DNA of 64,000 bases, from assembly GCA_002104905.1 (NCBI GenBank), contig MCFE01000174.1, positions 79,068 to 143,067 of the forward strand, written 5' to 3'. The notes under the pieces are model-generated. The model did no database searches and was not told where the DNA came from. It saw only the letters and a list, made by a program, of their open reading frames with translations. This stretch comes from Basidiobolus meristosporus CBS 931.73. Lineage: Eukaryota; Basidiobolomycota; Basidiobolomycetes; Basidiobolales; Basidiobolaceae. The position numbers were made by a program, and so were the translations under genes. Shown here piece by piece: positions 23,221-32,293 of the stretch. How positions within the stretch are numbered: position 1 is the first letter of the stretch; the number at the start of each line of letters is the position of its first letter.

Positions 23221-23569
23221 TGTTATAAATATTTGTAATTCCACCTAAATATTCACTTGACTAAGTTATTTGGATCAATACCTTCAAATCCTAGATAATA
23301 TTGATCAAGTTCCTTATTTGAATTTACTTGGAATGTTTTCATCTAAATATCAGGTGCCCAGAACATGAAAATTCTCAAAGCTGTCCCAACAGCCCCAAGC
23401 TCTACTCACAAGTTCTTGGGATCTTCCTAAACCTATTCTACATGTTTGCTATGCCATGACCATGTAAAAGTATAAGCACTACTTTTACATTCAATAAATC
23501 ATTAAGCAAATACCACTTAATCTACTTGTTCTTACAGTCACTTACAAGATCTCCAAGACTCTTACAACA
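23221..23569 (+). repeat. 3' LTR of B2
   Basis: This 349-bp family-B LTR follows the B2 RNase H end. It is clearly more diverged from the B1 LTRs than these are from each other, in keeping with B2 being the older host of B1. Confidence 0.9.
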
Positions 23570-23590
23570 CAAAATGACCTGTGTGGGAAA

Positions 23591-23719
23591 TCACTGGTCA
23601 TGATCTTTGCAATACTGCTTATGCTGAATACATCCCTCATGGCTGAGAGGCTTGTTACAATAGCTACCTGGCCTTCTTTCTCTTTGTTTATGGTATTTAA
23701 GCAAAGTAGTCTTCTCCAT
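23591..23719 (-). pseudogene. Repeat-family Z copy 3, truncated
   Basis: From ATG 23719 the minus strand reads MEKTTLLKYHKQRERRP, then SYCNKPLSHEGCIQHKQYCKDHDQ and a stop. It aligns with Z1 and Z2 from the same methionine. The first cysteine of the CxxC pair is lost (G instead of C). Its 3' part is missing because the B2 LTR ends 22 bp away. The DNA upstream (to about 23,930) also resembles that upstream of Z1. Confidence 0.65.
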
Positions 23720-25470
23720 AAGGCAAACAGCTTGATATTCAGCAATGTAACAGAATTATATCACCTTTTGTCAATATTGGTGTAAGTTTAAGATGGTTTG
23801 GTATAGGAAACAATGCTCCTTCATGAATGCAACATTAAATGAAGACCCACTATAGCAAGCACTATATACAAAAAAGTGATACCACCTAAACATATATGTG
23901 TGACACTTATTCCCATATCTTAAGTGCAAGTGGGGTCATTTACTTTCATTTAGCAACTCATTGTATGTAGAAGTTGTATCTGTTCTCTTTTCTTGGCAAA
24001 GCAAACATCCATCATATGCCTAAAAAGCTCACACCAGTATATGTGTAGACTTGGGCTTTTGGACTTCATTGAGAGTTTGCATGTCCTGGGTACCAAAATT
24101 TTGGTCAGCTATTCTAAGCAAGCCCCATCAAAGAATAGGGGCAAGATATTCTGATATTTACAATTTTGATCTAAGCAAATAAGTAAGTGAAATATTTAGG
24201 TATAAATATGCAATGTGCCACCAAAGAAAATCTTTATGTAAGAGGTGGAATAACTGGTACAACAAAGCATACCATATATTCTCACAATACTCTTAACAGT
24301 ATCTTCTCCCAAAAGTAGTCACAGTCAAAAGACTCATTACACAGGTAAGCAAAAGCAATAAATGCCTTACACATTGTTTCATACATCCTCCATACAAGCT
24401 CATCAATTGACCTATCATGAATAGAGACACTTTGTTAGAAATCTGAATATATGTAGTCAATGCCAGTCCATTATATGGGATTTGGAGTATATGAAGTGCA
24501 TTGTTGACAGCAGTATGCAACAGGTACTCTGCAAAATCCTAGTTGAGGTCCTAGGAGTCCTATGTGAAGAGCTCAGCAATAGATCTTAGCATTAATCACC
24601 AATGTGGGTGATTTACAATGAAAAACTTTGGATACAGAGTGGACTGGATCCAATGGGACGTGGATAGCTGAAAACTGGTTCAATCTTTACTGGACTTCTG
24701 GAGAATTCAGAAGATTTGTGGCTCCAGGTTATTTTCAAATTGATATAGCTTGAAAAAGGGACATAAGTGATTAAGGACACACCAATCACTTTTTACTGTT
24801 TTGATCATCCATTCACTATTCTCCACAAACAGTGGTTGCAACGTTCAAGGCCTTGCCAATGGGGGAATATCTTGATGGTAATACAATTCCCAAGGCCGGC
24901 ATTAGATGTCAGGAAATCAACCACAATGTCATATACATGACTGATCCACGGTAATCTTTGATTTTCACAACGTTTCTTGCTTCCGTTGCTTTGCAGTGGA
25001 TGATAGGTGTGCGAGAATGCTTAGGATGAGGGGATATGGAAACTGACAATACAAGGCTCATCATAGCCCATTTTGCCACTACCACCTTACCATTCTATGG
25101 GAACCGAGCCCTTTCCTATAATACTCTAGAACGCACCAGCTTTTACTTCCCTCCCCAAAGGGCACCTGCGGTCCCCACTTTGCGGTTTTTCATGTCACTT
25201 CTGTGAACAACGTCCACTAGGCAGTGAATGCTTTTGCTGAAAGTCACCACCCACTGATTATCATGATTGAGTGAATCATTGACGTGGTACAACGGCGCCT
25301 ACTTTATCTGGATTGTTCGTGTTTCATCCTACCATCTATCCGAGCCTTAGCTCCCTGTAATTGGACCCGATCACCGAGAACCATGTCACCTGGTGTAGAG
25401 ATCATCTCTTCCAGTCACGTGATCAGGGGTTTCCACTAAAAGATGTCATATTAGAGGATCACTCCGAACC
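23720..25470. other. No gene seen; transition from repeat DNA to gene island
   Basis: From 23,720 to about 24,850 the DNA is AT-rich with only short frames (a 75-codon one at 24,520-24,293 minus has no known match). From about 24,900 the base composition becomes balanced and CpG words appear. This marks the edge of the gene island. An E-box-like GTCACGTGATC lies at about 25,416. Confidence 0.5.
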
Positions 25471-25799
25471 ATGGAACCTGGCAAGCAACAGCAACTGTTG
25501 CTTTTTCTCAAGCTGCTAAACGAGCGATACAACCAAACCCGACGATGGAAGACGACTTTTGAGCAGAAATTCAACCACCTACTGTTCTCCCAAGAGGATC
25601 ACCTGCTTCAAACGCGACTGGTGAGCGCACTCCTCTCCCTGGAGCTGATAACCACTGAGATGGAGGAGCCGGACATTGAACATGTAGGAGTGAATCCAAC
25701 CACCTCCCTTCAGATGTACCACCCCCACTAACCCGTTGTACTTTTCAGTCTCCAGCCACCGAGCGGCAGCGAAAAGCGCCGCTTACCGGGCTCACCTAG
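25471..25799 (+). CDS. Small hypothetical protein, helical, two exons
   Basis: I predict exons 25471-25683 and 25749-25799, giving 87 residues. The 65-nt intron (25684-25748, GTAGGA...TTTTCAG) is in phase 0 and in the size range of the other introns here. Without splicing the frame would still be open for 86 codons, so the exact C-terminus is uncertain. The product is mostly Leu/Gln/Glu/Lys and looks alpha-helical (heptad-like LLFLKLLNERYNQTRRW). There is no signal peptide, membrane segment or family I recognise. It is the first gene-like object after the repeat region. Confidence 0.45.
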
Positions 25800-27018
25800 C
25801 GAAGTTCTCACCCTCCCCTCCTCATCCCTTCCCAGGACTTTAGCGCGTTGCACCGTGCCCACGTGAGCGGTGGAAATACATCCCACTCAGCATACCCACC
25901 CTCACAAGCTCGAACGAGAATTCTCCTTGGAATAAAATGGATGCACTCGAGACATAGCGCATGAGAATGAACCTGAACATGAACACGATTCCCTCATCGA
26001 CTGATAATCATGCCTAGAGATATCTATCACGACGCCGCTTGTGGACGTAGGTAGGAGGTTATGGTCGTATTTAGCAGTCTTTGGTATCGGTATCGCCCAA
26101 TGGTGGCTAGGAATCATAATCGATCTGATGCCATCTACCATTTGGATTCATCTTGTTACCAATCCAAGGGTCACACTAGATCTTCTCTGGGTTGGGGATC
26201 CATTTACTGGCCAACATGCGCAGACACAGGTGGAGAGGATCTGGATGTGTAATGGTGGTAGTGTCAGTAGACGGTGTTGGCGGTAGTAGTGTCGGTGGTA
26301 GTGGCAGAGGTGGCGTCAGTGGAATCTAGTGAGATTCGCTAATGTTAACAGCCGCGCTAAACATTCGATTGGATTGTGGTGTTGACAAGTGGCTTGCGGG
26401 CATGAGCGACAGGGGGCGAGGCTCATATGCATCTCATGTCCAAAACAGTGGACCACCCGGTGAGAGCCGATGAAACAGCCGAATAGTGGCTCCAGAATGG
26501 AGTCAGCAGAAGTAGGGAAGGCACCGGGAGTGGCTTTCTTTGACACAGATTTTATTATGGCTTCATGTACGATGGACTACTTTGGCCGCTTCCGATGTTT
26601 AGGGGACAGATCTAACAAAAGACACGAAGATCTGTTGCAATCCAACGTGTTTCGGTACAGCTGGCCAATGATCGAGGGGATGGATCTTCTGCATTAGCAT
26701 CGTCCACCTCGAGATGGATTGTTGAATATTGGTCTGGTTGCGCTGGTTCATATTACAGCAGTGGCTTTGGTGCGGGTTGGCTGCAGATGTGTTTCTTGCC
26801 GAATACCTCACTCCATCCCTCGACCAATCATACCCACCTCAAGTCAGCCCAAGATGGCCGTTTAGAAATGAGAATGCACCGCTTGCAAGCTCGCCGAGGG
26901 GAAGATGGTTTGATTTTCAAGGGAAATTCCCCTGCATCGGTTCCATCAGGAACATTTCTGACCTTCAATACCGTCAAAGGAGTCAATTAAACCAAACCAA
27001 CCGGTGTTTCGAGCGAAG
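25800..27018. other. Long intergenic region upstream of the Gly-rich gene
   Basis: No convincing gene. The open frames here are short, overlapping and of mixed sense. A degenerate GGTGGTAGTGTC microsatellite lies at about 26,250-26,325. The region probably holds the upstream control sequences of the secreted Gly-rich gene. Confidence 0.45.
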
Positions 27019-27027
27019 TTATAAAAG
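27019..27027 (+). promoter_or_regulatory. TATA box of the Gly-rich protein gene
   Basis: TTATAAAAG stands 79 bp before the start codon at 27106. The same nonamer occurs before the arrestin-like gene (minus strand, 31,791-31,800) and before the 47,512 gene, which supports a real core promoter. Confidence 0.7.
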
Positions 27028-27105
27028 CGTGACTGGCGATCCCCAGTAGAGCATCTTTCTATCCTATTTTGAAGACGATTGATTCTCAATTGAACTTTCC
27101 CAACC

Positions 27106-30100
27106 ATGAAAATCTCCGCCCCAAAGCTTTTGTTCATTCTTTCCGGAATTTCCGCCATCAGTGGTGCTGCTCTGCAACGCCGTCACAATGGTGAAATTCA
27201 CGAAGTAACAAAGCCCGCATACGATATCAATGATATCCTGGGTAACGGAGGAGGCGAAGGTCCGGGATCGAATTCTGGCAGCAACGGCGATTATGGCAAA
27301 GCAGGCAACGGTGCCGGCAAAGGTGACGAAGAAGAATGTGCAAACGGTCACGGAGAAACTGGGGGTAATGGAGGAGGTGCAGGTCCAGGTCCAGGATATG
27401 GTGCAGGACCTGGGGCCGGTGGAAACGGCGGCGGGTCAGGGCCTGGTGGTAATGGAGGTGGTGAAGGACCTGGATATGGCGCCGGCCCCGGAGCTAGCGG
27501 AAATGGCGGTGGTGCAGGTCCAGGATATGGTGCAAGCCCAGGAAATGGAGGAGGCGTAGCACCTGAAGGTGGAGCTGGTGGAAGCGGCGGGCCAACAACT
27601 TATGACACTGGAAATGGCGCTGGATCAGGCCCAGGTGGTAACGGTGGTGGAGCTGGTGGCAACGGAGGTGGCGAAGGTCCAGGATACGGTGCCGGTGGAA
27701 ATGGTGGTGGTACTGGACCAACATCATATGATACAGGAAGTGGTGCCGGATCTGGACCAGGAGGAAATGGTGGTGGTGGTGAAGGACCAGGATATGGCTC
27801 TGGCTCTGGGGCCGGTGGAAACGGAGGCGGTTCTGGTCCAGGATATGGGGCCGGACCTGGAAATGGTGGCGGCATAGCTCCTGGAGGCGGAGCTGGCTCA
27901 AGTGGTGGACCAACTTCATATGATACCGGAAGCGGTGCTGGCTCTGGACCGGGGGGTAATGGAGGCGGTGAAGGTCCAGGATATGGCTCTGGCCACGGGG
28001 ATAGTGGAAATGGTGGAGGTTCCGGACCAGGTTACGGTGCTGGCCCCGGAAATGGTGGTGGTGGTGGACCTACCTCATATGATACCGGAAGTGGTGCTGG
28101 TTCAGGACCTGGCGGCAATGGAGGCGGTGAAGGGCCAGGATATGGCGCTGGCCCCGGAACTGGCGGAAACGGCGGTGGTGAAGGGCCCGGTGGCAATGGA
28201 GGAGGTTCCGGACCAGGTTACGGTGCTGGCCCCGGAAATGGCGGTGGTGCTGCACCTGGTGGTGGAGCTGGTGGGAGTGGTGGACCTACTTCATATGATA
28301 CCGGAAGTGGTGCTGGTTCAGGACCTGGCGGTAATGGAGGCGGTGAAGGGCCAGGATATGGCGCTGGCCCCGGGACTGGTGGAAACGGTGGTGGTGAAGG
28401 GCCCGGTGGCAATGGAGGAGGTTCTGGACCAGGTTACGGTGCTGGCCCCGGAAATGGCGGTGGTGCTGCACCTGGAGGCGGAGTCGGCAGCAGCGGTGGA
28501 CCAACTTCATATGATACCGGAAGCGATTCTGGATCAGGGCCAGGTATTAGCGGCGGTGAGGGACCAGGTGCTGGTGGCAATGGAGGAGGCTCCGGACCAG
28601 GTTACGGTGCTGGCCCCGGAAATGGTGGTGGTGTAGCACCTGGTGGTGGAAGTGGTGGACCTACTTCATATGATACTGGCAATGGTGCCGGATCAGTACC
28701 AAGTGGTAATGGTGGTGGTTCTGGACCAGGATATGGCTCTGGACCCGGGAATGGTGGTGGAGAGGCACCTGGTAGTGGTGCTGGAGGAAGTGGTGGACCA
28801 ACTTCGTATGATACTGGCAATGGTGCCGGATCTGGACCGGGATATGGCGCTGGCCCTGGGGCTAGTGGAAACGGCGGAGGATCTGGACCGGGATATGGCG
28901 CTGGCCCTGGAGCTAGTGGAAACGGCGGAGGATCTGGACCGGGATATGGCGCTGGCCCTGGAGCTAGTGGAAACGGCGGAGGATCTGGCCCAGGTGGTAA
29001 TGGTGGCGGTTCTGGACCAGGATATAGCGCTGGACCCGGAAATGGCGGTGGAGCTGGCGGAAGTGGTGGACCTACTTCGTATGATACCGGTAATGGTGCC
29101 GGATCAGGACCAGGTGGTAATGGCAGTGGTGAAGGGCCAGGATATGGCGCTGGCCCTGAGGCTGGTGGAAACGGTGGAGGATCCGGACCTGCTGAGAATG
29201 GAAGTGGTGAAGGACCAGGATACGGCGCTGGCCCCGGAAATGGTGGTGGTGTCGCGCCCGGTGGAAGTGGTGGGCCAACAAGCTATGATACTGGAAGCGG
29301 AGCTGGATCAGGACCAGGTGGTAATGGCGGTGGTGAAGCTCCTGGATATGGAGCTGGCCCTGGAGTTGGTGGAAACGGCGGAGGATCCGGACCTGGAGGG
29401 AACGGAGGTGGTGAAGGACCTGGATATGGTGCTGGACCCGGAGCTGGTGGAAATGGTGAAGGTGTAGCACCTGGAGGTGGGGCTGGTGGAAGCGGTGGGC
29501 CAACAAGCTATGATACTGGAAGCGGAGCTGGATCAGGACCAGGTGGTAATGGCGGTGGTGAAGCTCCTGGATATGGAGCTGGCCCTGGAGTTGGTGGAAA
29601 CGGCGGAGGATCCGGACCTGGAGGGAACGGAGGTGGTGAAGGACCTGGATATGGCGCTGGACCCGGAGCTGGTGGAAATGGTGAAGGTGTAGCACCTGGA
29701 GGTGGGGCTGGTGGAAGCGGTGGGCCAACAAGCTATGATACTGGAAGCGGAGCTGGATCAGGACCAGGTGGTAACAGCGGTGGTGAAGGTCCTGGATATG
29801 GAGCTGGTCCTGGAGTTGGTGGGAATGGAGGTGGCGAAGGACCTGGATATGGCGCTGGACCCGGAGCTGGTGGAAATGGTGGAGGTGTAGCACCTGGAGG
29901 TTGGGCTGGTGGAAACGGTGGGCCAGCAACTTACAACACTGGAAGTGGCTCTGGGACAGGACCTAGTGGTAACGGTGGTGGTGAGGGACCAGGATACGGA
30001 GCCGGTCCTGGGGCTGGTGGAAATGGCGGAGGTGAAGGACCCGGTTATGGCGCTGGTCCAGGAGCTGGTGGAAACGGAGGCGGTGAAGCACCAGGATACG

Positions 30101-30210
30101 GGACTGGTCCAGGAGCCGGAGTTGGGGGTAACGGAGGCGGAGTAGGACCCGGAGCTGGAGCTGGAGGAGGCTTCTACGATACCTCCAACGTGTTTGATAT
30201 CGACTTCTAG
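27106..30210 (+). CDS. Secreted Gly-rich repeat protein, silk-like, 1,034 residues
   Basis: The uninterrupted frame starts with a signal peptide (MKISAPKLLFILSGISAISG, likely cut after the AA at about residues 21-22), followed by an RR pair that could be a Kex2 site. After a short acidic linker, almost the whole protein is low-complexity Gly/Pro/Asn/Ser. About 13 modules begin with (G)GPTSYDTGSGAGSGPG and contain GPGGNGGG, EGPGYGAGPG and APGGGAGGSGG blocks. Module length varies (about 45-90 residues). The C-terminus GFYDTSNVFDIDF is acidic and non-repetitive. There is no membrane anchor. GPGGX and GPGYG motifs are known from elastic silks and some wall proteins; a cell-surface or matrix role is my inference. 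The gene has a TATA box 79 bp upstream and AATAAA at 30314-30319. Confidence 0.85.
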   Translation: MKISAPKLLFILSGISAISGAALQRRHNGEIHEVTKPAYDINDILGNGGGEGPGSNSGSNGDYGKAGNGAGKGDEEECANGHGETGGNGGGAGPGPGYGAGPGAGGNGGGSGPGGNGGGEGPGYGAGPGASGNGGGAGPGYGASPGNGGGVAPEGGAGGSGGPTTYDTGNGAGSGPGGNGGGAGGNGGGEGPGYGAGGNGGGTGPTSYDTGSGAGSGPGGNGGGGEGPGYGSGSGAGGNGGGSGPGYGAGPGNGGGIAPGGGAGSSGGPTSYDTGSGAGSGPGGNGGGEGPGYGSGHGDSGNGGGSGPGYGAGPGNGGGGGPTSYDTGSGAGSGPGGNGGGEGPGYGAGPGTGGNGGGEGPGGNGGGSGPGYGAGPGNGGGAAPGGGAGGSGGPTSYDTGSGAGSGPGGNGGGEGPGYGAGPGTGGNGGGEGPGGNGGGSGPGYGAGPGNGGGAAPGGGVGSSGGPTSYDTGSDSGSGPGISGGEGPGAGGNGGGSGPGYGAGPGNGGGVAPGGGSGGPTSYDTGNGAGSVPSGNGGGSGPGYGSGPGNGGGEAPGSGAGGSGGPTSYDTGNGAGSGPGYGAGPGASGNGGGSGPGYGAGPGASGNGGGSGPGYGAGPGASGNGGGSGPGGNGGGSGPGYSAGPGNGGGAGGSGGPTSYDTGNGAGSGPGGNGSGEGPGYGAGPEAGGNGGGSGPAENGSGEGPGYGAGPGNGGGVAPGGSGGPTSYDTGSGAGSGPGGNGGGEAPGYGAGPGVGGNGGGSGPGGNGGGEGPGYGAGPGAGGNGEGVAPGGGAGGSGGPTSYDTGSGAGSGPGGNGGGEAPGYGAGPGVGGNGGGSGPGGNGGGEGPGYGAGPGAGGNGEGVAPGGGAGGSGGPTSYDTGSGAGSGPGGNSGGEGPGYGAGPGVGGNGGGEGPGYGAGPGAGGNGGGVAPGGWAGGNGGPATYNTGSGSGTGPSGNGGGEGPGYGAGPGAGGNGGGEGPGYGAGPGAGGNGGGEAPGYGTGPGAGVGGNGGGVGPGAGAGGGFYDTSNVFDIDF
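29284..29733 (+). repeat. Two near-identical 225-bp tandem units in the Gly-rich gene
   Basis: TATGATACTGGAAGCGGAGC occurs at 29284, 29509 and 29734, exactly 225 bp (75 codons) apart. The first two units are identical or nearly so along their length, which points to recent unequal exchange or slippage inside the gene. An earlier pair of 72-codon modules near 28,080-28,510 is also close. Confidence 0.9.
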
Positions 30211-30736
30211 ACTTACGTTACCCATTCCTCTCCCCCCTCCTCCTGAATTATTCAGTGCTTACCTATATTCCATACTTATCCAAATTCCAACATTTCGAGA
30301 TATCATAGATAGAAATAAATTACTTCTCAGCGTCTATCCCTGCATCAGTTTGAGCTCAGCCTATTACCCCTGTTGGTTGACTGGCCCTGCCAGGTGTGGC
30401 TCGTCCTTTCAAGAGTATTTCCGGAAACGCCAAGCTGGGTTAGGTTATGGAGGATTTTATCATGGGTTGTTTACTTTTGGGTTAGATTGTTGGGTGTGGA
30501 CAAGGTTAAAGGAATTGTGATAGGTGAGACAGTAGGAATTAAGGGCGGCCGGATGACGTCATGATTCAGGTGGGGAAGGGGGTGGATTACAACAATTAAA
30601 TTCAGTTGATATTACAATGTGACTAGTGATTCCAAAATGAAGTATGTTACAGGATTTCCAATTGATATGTACAAATTAATATGGATATTTTTGTGTATGT
30701 ACCAGGTGCATGAAGATAGTGATAGGGTTTCAAGCA
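30211..30736. other. Convergent 3' region
   Basis: This lies between the stop of the Gly-rich gene and the stop of the arrestin-like gene on the other strand. AATAAA at 30314-30319 serves the former. No gene seen. Confidence 0.6.
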
Positions 30737-31748
30737 TTAGTAGCACGGCGGTGTCTCCATGGATTGCTCGTAGCATGGCAAGGAGCGTACGGCCTCCAAC
30801 GCTTCCGCGTCAACAAACTGGAGCGATGTTCGGATTACGATCCGCTTTCGAATGGTGTCACCTTTGACGAGCAGGATGCTTATGTTCAGTTCGTGATGGA
30901 CGGACACATAATCGTTATCCCTATCGGAGAGCACCTTCTCGGTGTCTTTGTTGGCGGGCAGTACGATCGGCTGGATCCACATCTTGCCGCATGATTTGGT
31001 GTTCCACTTGCTGGAGGTTTCCCGGATCTTGGTTCTCTTCGTTTTGGGCTTCCCATTCTGGGTGGGGGATCTGGCTACTTCGTAGATGGTCGCTTTGATC
31101 TCGCTCGCTTTCAGGTCGGTCTTGAAGGAATCAACGCCGATTTGAATGGGAATCTCGTTGTCTGGACTGTATACCACAGAGGGGGAAAAGATACAGAAGG
31201 CCAATTCTGATTCGAGCTCACCAAATCTTAGAAGGGATTGGGACTCTTCAATCTCTGTGGTCGGCAGGGTTAGCCGTAGAACCTTGACCTCCCTGGTGTC
31301 TTTGAGGTTCTTGGCGAGTCCGTTCCGCTTGGCCACTGCGGAGATTTTGTATCTGACGCTTGCTAGGGAGGAGCCCGTTGTTTCGGGAAGGTCCCCAGGG
31401 AATGGAATTTCAAAGTGGTAGATGTAATGACCGGGGGAGAAATCTTTGGCCACTTCAATGGTTCGTAAAAACTCCACCTCCTTGTGGTAGAAAATATCGT
31501 GGTTCGGCTTGAGATCTAAGGTAAGGATTAGTGCGCTGGAAGCAGAGGATCAAGTGGCCATCAAGTTGCTTACGTTGGTTGGATGCTACGCCCTTGAACA
31601 CAACTGTGATTGAGGAGATCTTGGTTCGGCACTGGATATCGAGATGGACGGAGCCTCTCAGCATCTGTCCAGGCGCGGAATCGTTGGCACCGTGGAGTAC
31701 GATGCTGTCGCTTTGGAGTTGAAGACTGATTGAGTTGTTGTACCACAT
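30737..31748 (-). CDS. Arrestin-fold (alpha-arrestin-like) protein
   Basis: Exons (minus) are 31748-31574 and 31515-30737, giving 317 residues. The 58-nt intron has GTAAGC...CCTTAG and joins at a split His codon. The start at MWYNNS is preferred because a TATA box (31,791-31,800) lies 43-52 bp upstream; a longer in-frame ATG at 31820 is upstream of that box. The N-terminal half reads as an arrestin_N sheet (LRGSVHLDIQ, ITVVFKGVA, then YHFEIPFPGDLPETT). The C-terminal half has arrestin_C-like text (NEIPIQIGVDS, then ELNISILLVKGD). Alpha-arrestins usually recruit ubiquitin ligases to membrane cargo through PPxY motifs. I see no PPxY here, so that adaptor role is not supported, and the protein is short for the fungal family. 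Confidence 0.72.
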
Positions 31749-31790
31749 ACTTGACTTTGGAAATGCTGCTTGTGCAGGTCGATGGCCCAC

Positions 31791-31800
31791 TCTTTTATAA
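31791..31800 (-). promoter_or_regulatory. TATA box of the arrestin-like gene
   Basis: The minus strand reads TTATAAAAGA, the same core as at 27,019 and 47,377. It decides the choice of start codon at 31748. Confidence 0.65.
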
Positions 31801-32293
31801 CCGATGGCTCTGTCAAACACAATGTGGAGAATAGAGGAACTGGTCTCAATTTATAGGTTTAATTTGGCTTGGAACATCCCGAAATTGAAACCCTATGCTT
31901 ACAATTCAATTTCCACCCTCCAGCACTTGGCAAATCGATGCCGGCCGAACTTATTGGCAGACGACCACCCAATCCATCATAGCTTACCCGCTACCTGTGA
32001 TTCGCATAAACTATCCATCACTCCACTCACACCCGCTCCAAGCCCAACTAACATCGCATTAGGCTCAATAAGGCCCATCAACCAATCGCCGGGCTAGCTG
32101 TGCGATGAGACCTACTGCAGAAACATATGAAATAACAGGCTGGTCAATGACACAGAGAGTTGCAAATGATACCCGTCTGGATCGTCTGCATGGTTATCAT
32201 AATGGATTAGCACATATCTGGGTGTTGATCGATGAATGCCTAGAGGTTCTATATTTATTATATCATAATGGTACATCTAATGACGGCCTGCAA
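31801..32293. other. Intergenic, no gene seen
   Basis: This lies upstream of the arrestin-like gene and downstream of the HIRIP3-like gene (both minus strand). It has only short spurious frames. Confidence 0.55.

Larger units (their letters stand above)
16770..23569 (+). mobile_element. Copia element B2, split by insertion of B1
   Basis: Family-B internal sequence begins at the protease end (LREVLYVPKIAKNL, about 16,790) and runs through a decayed integrase (ERKERALFKIRELKAMVERETGE, SDNVGEY) into RT, where it is cut at 18,123. It resumes at 22,382 in the same RT text (KTK.KA.GT) and continues with an intact YVDDLIIA at about 22,818. It then jumps by deletion to the RNase H end (AEYMAAC) and finishes with TKPLARDKFEYLRSKLG and a 3' LTR at 23221-23569. 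No 5' LTR is contiguous. The interruption is exactly the B1 element plus its TTTAA duplication. Confidence 0.9.

Noticed and set aside
26041-26286. An 81-codon frame with a membrane-like start
   Set aside because: Two other frames overlap it, it reads into a microsatellite, and it has no recognisable domain.
28643-29467. A 274-codon plus-strand frame out of phase with the Gly-rich protein
   Set aside because: A shifted reading of the same repeat; the in-phase frame has a signal peptide, TATA box and continuous length.
29072-29929. A 285-codon minus-strand frame of His/Leu-rich repeats
   Set aside because: It is the complement of the Gly-rich repeat gene; its openness follows from the codons used and it has no promoter, signal or domain.
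27400-30150. Repeat array that might suggest CRISPR or satellite DNA
   Set aside because: Units are codon multiples, vary in length and encode one protein; there are no spacers.
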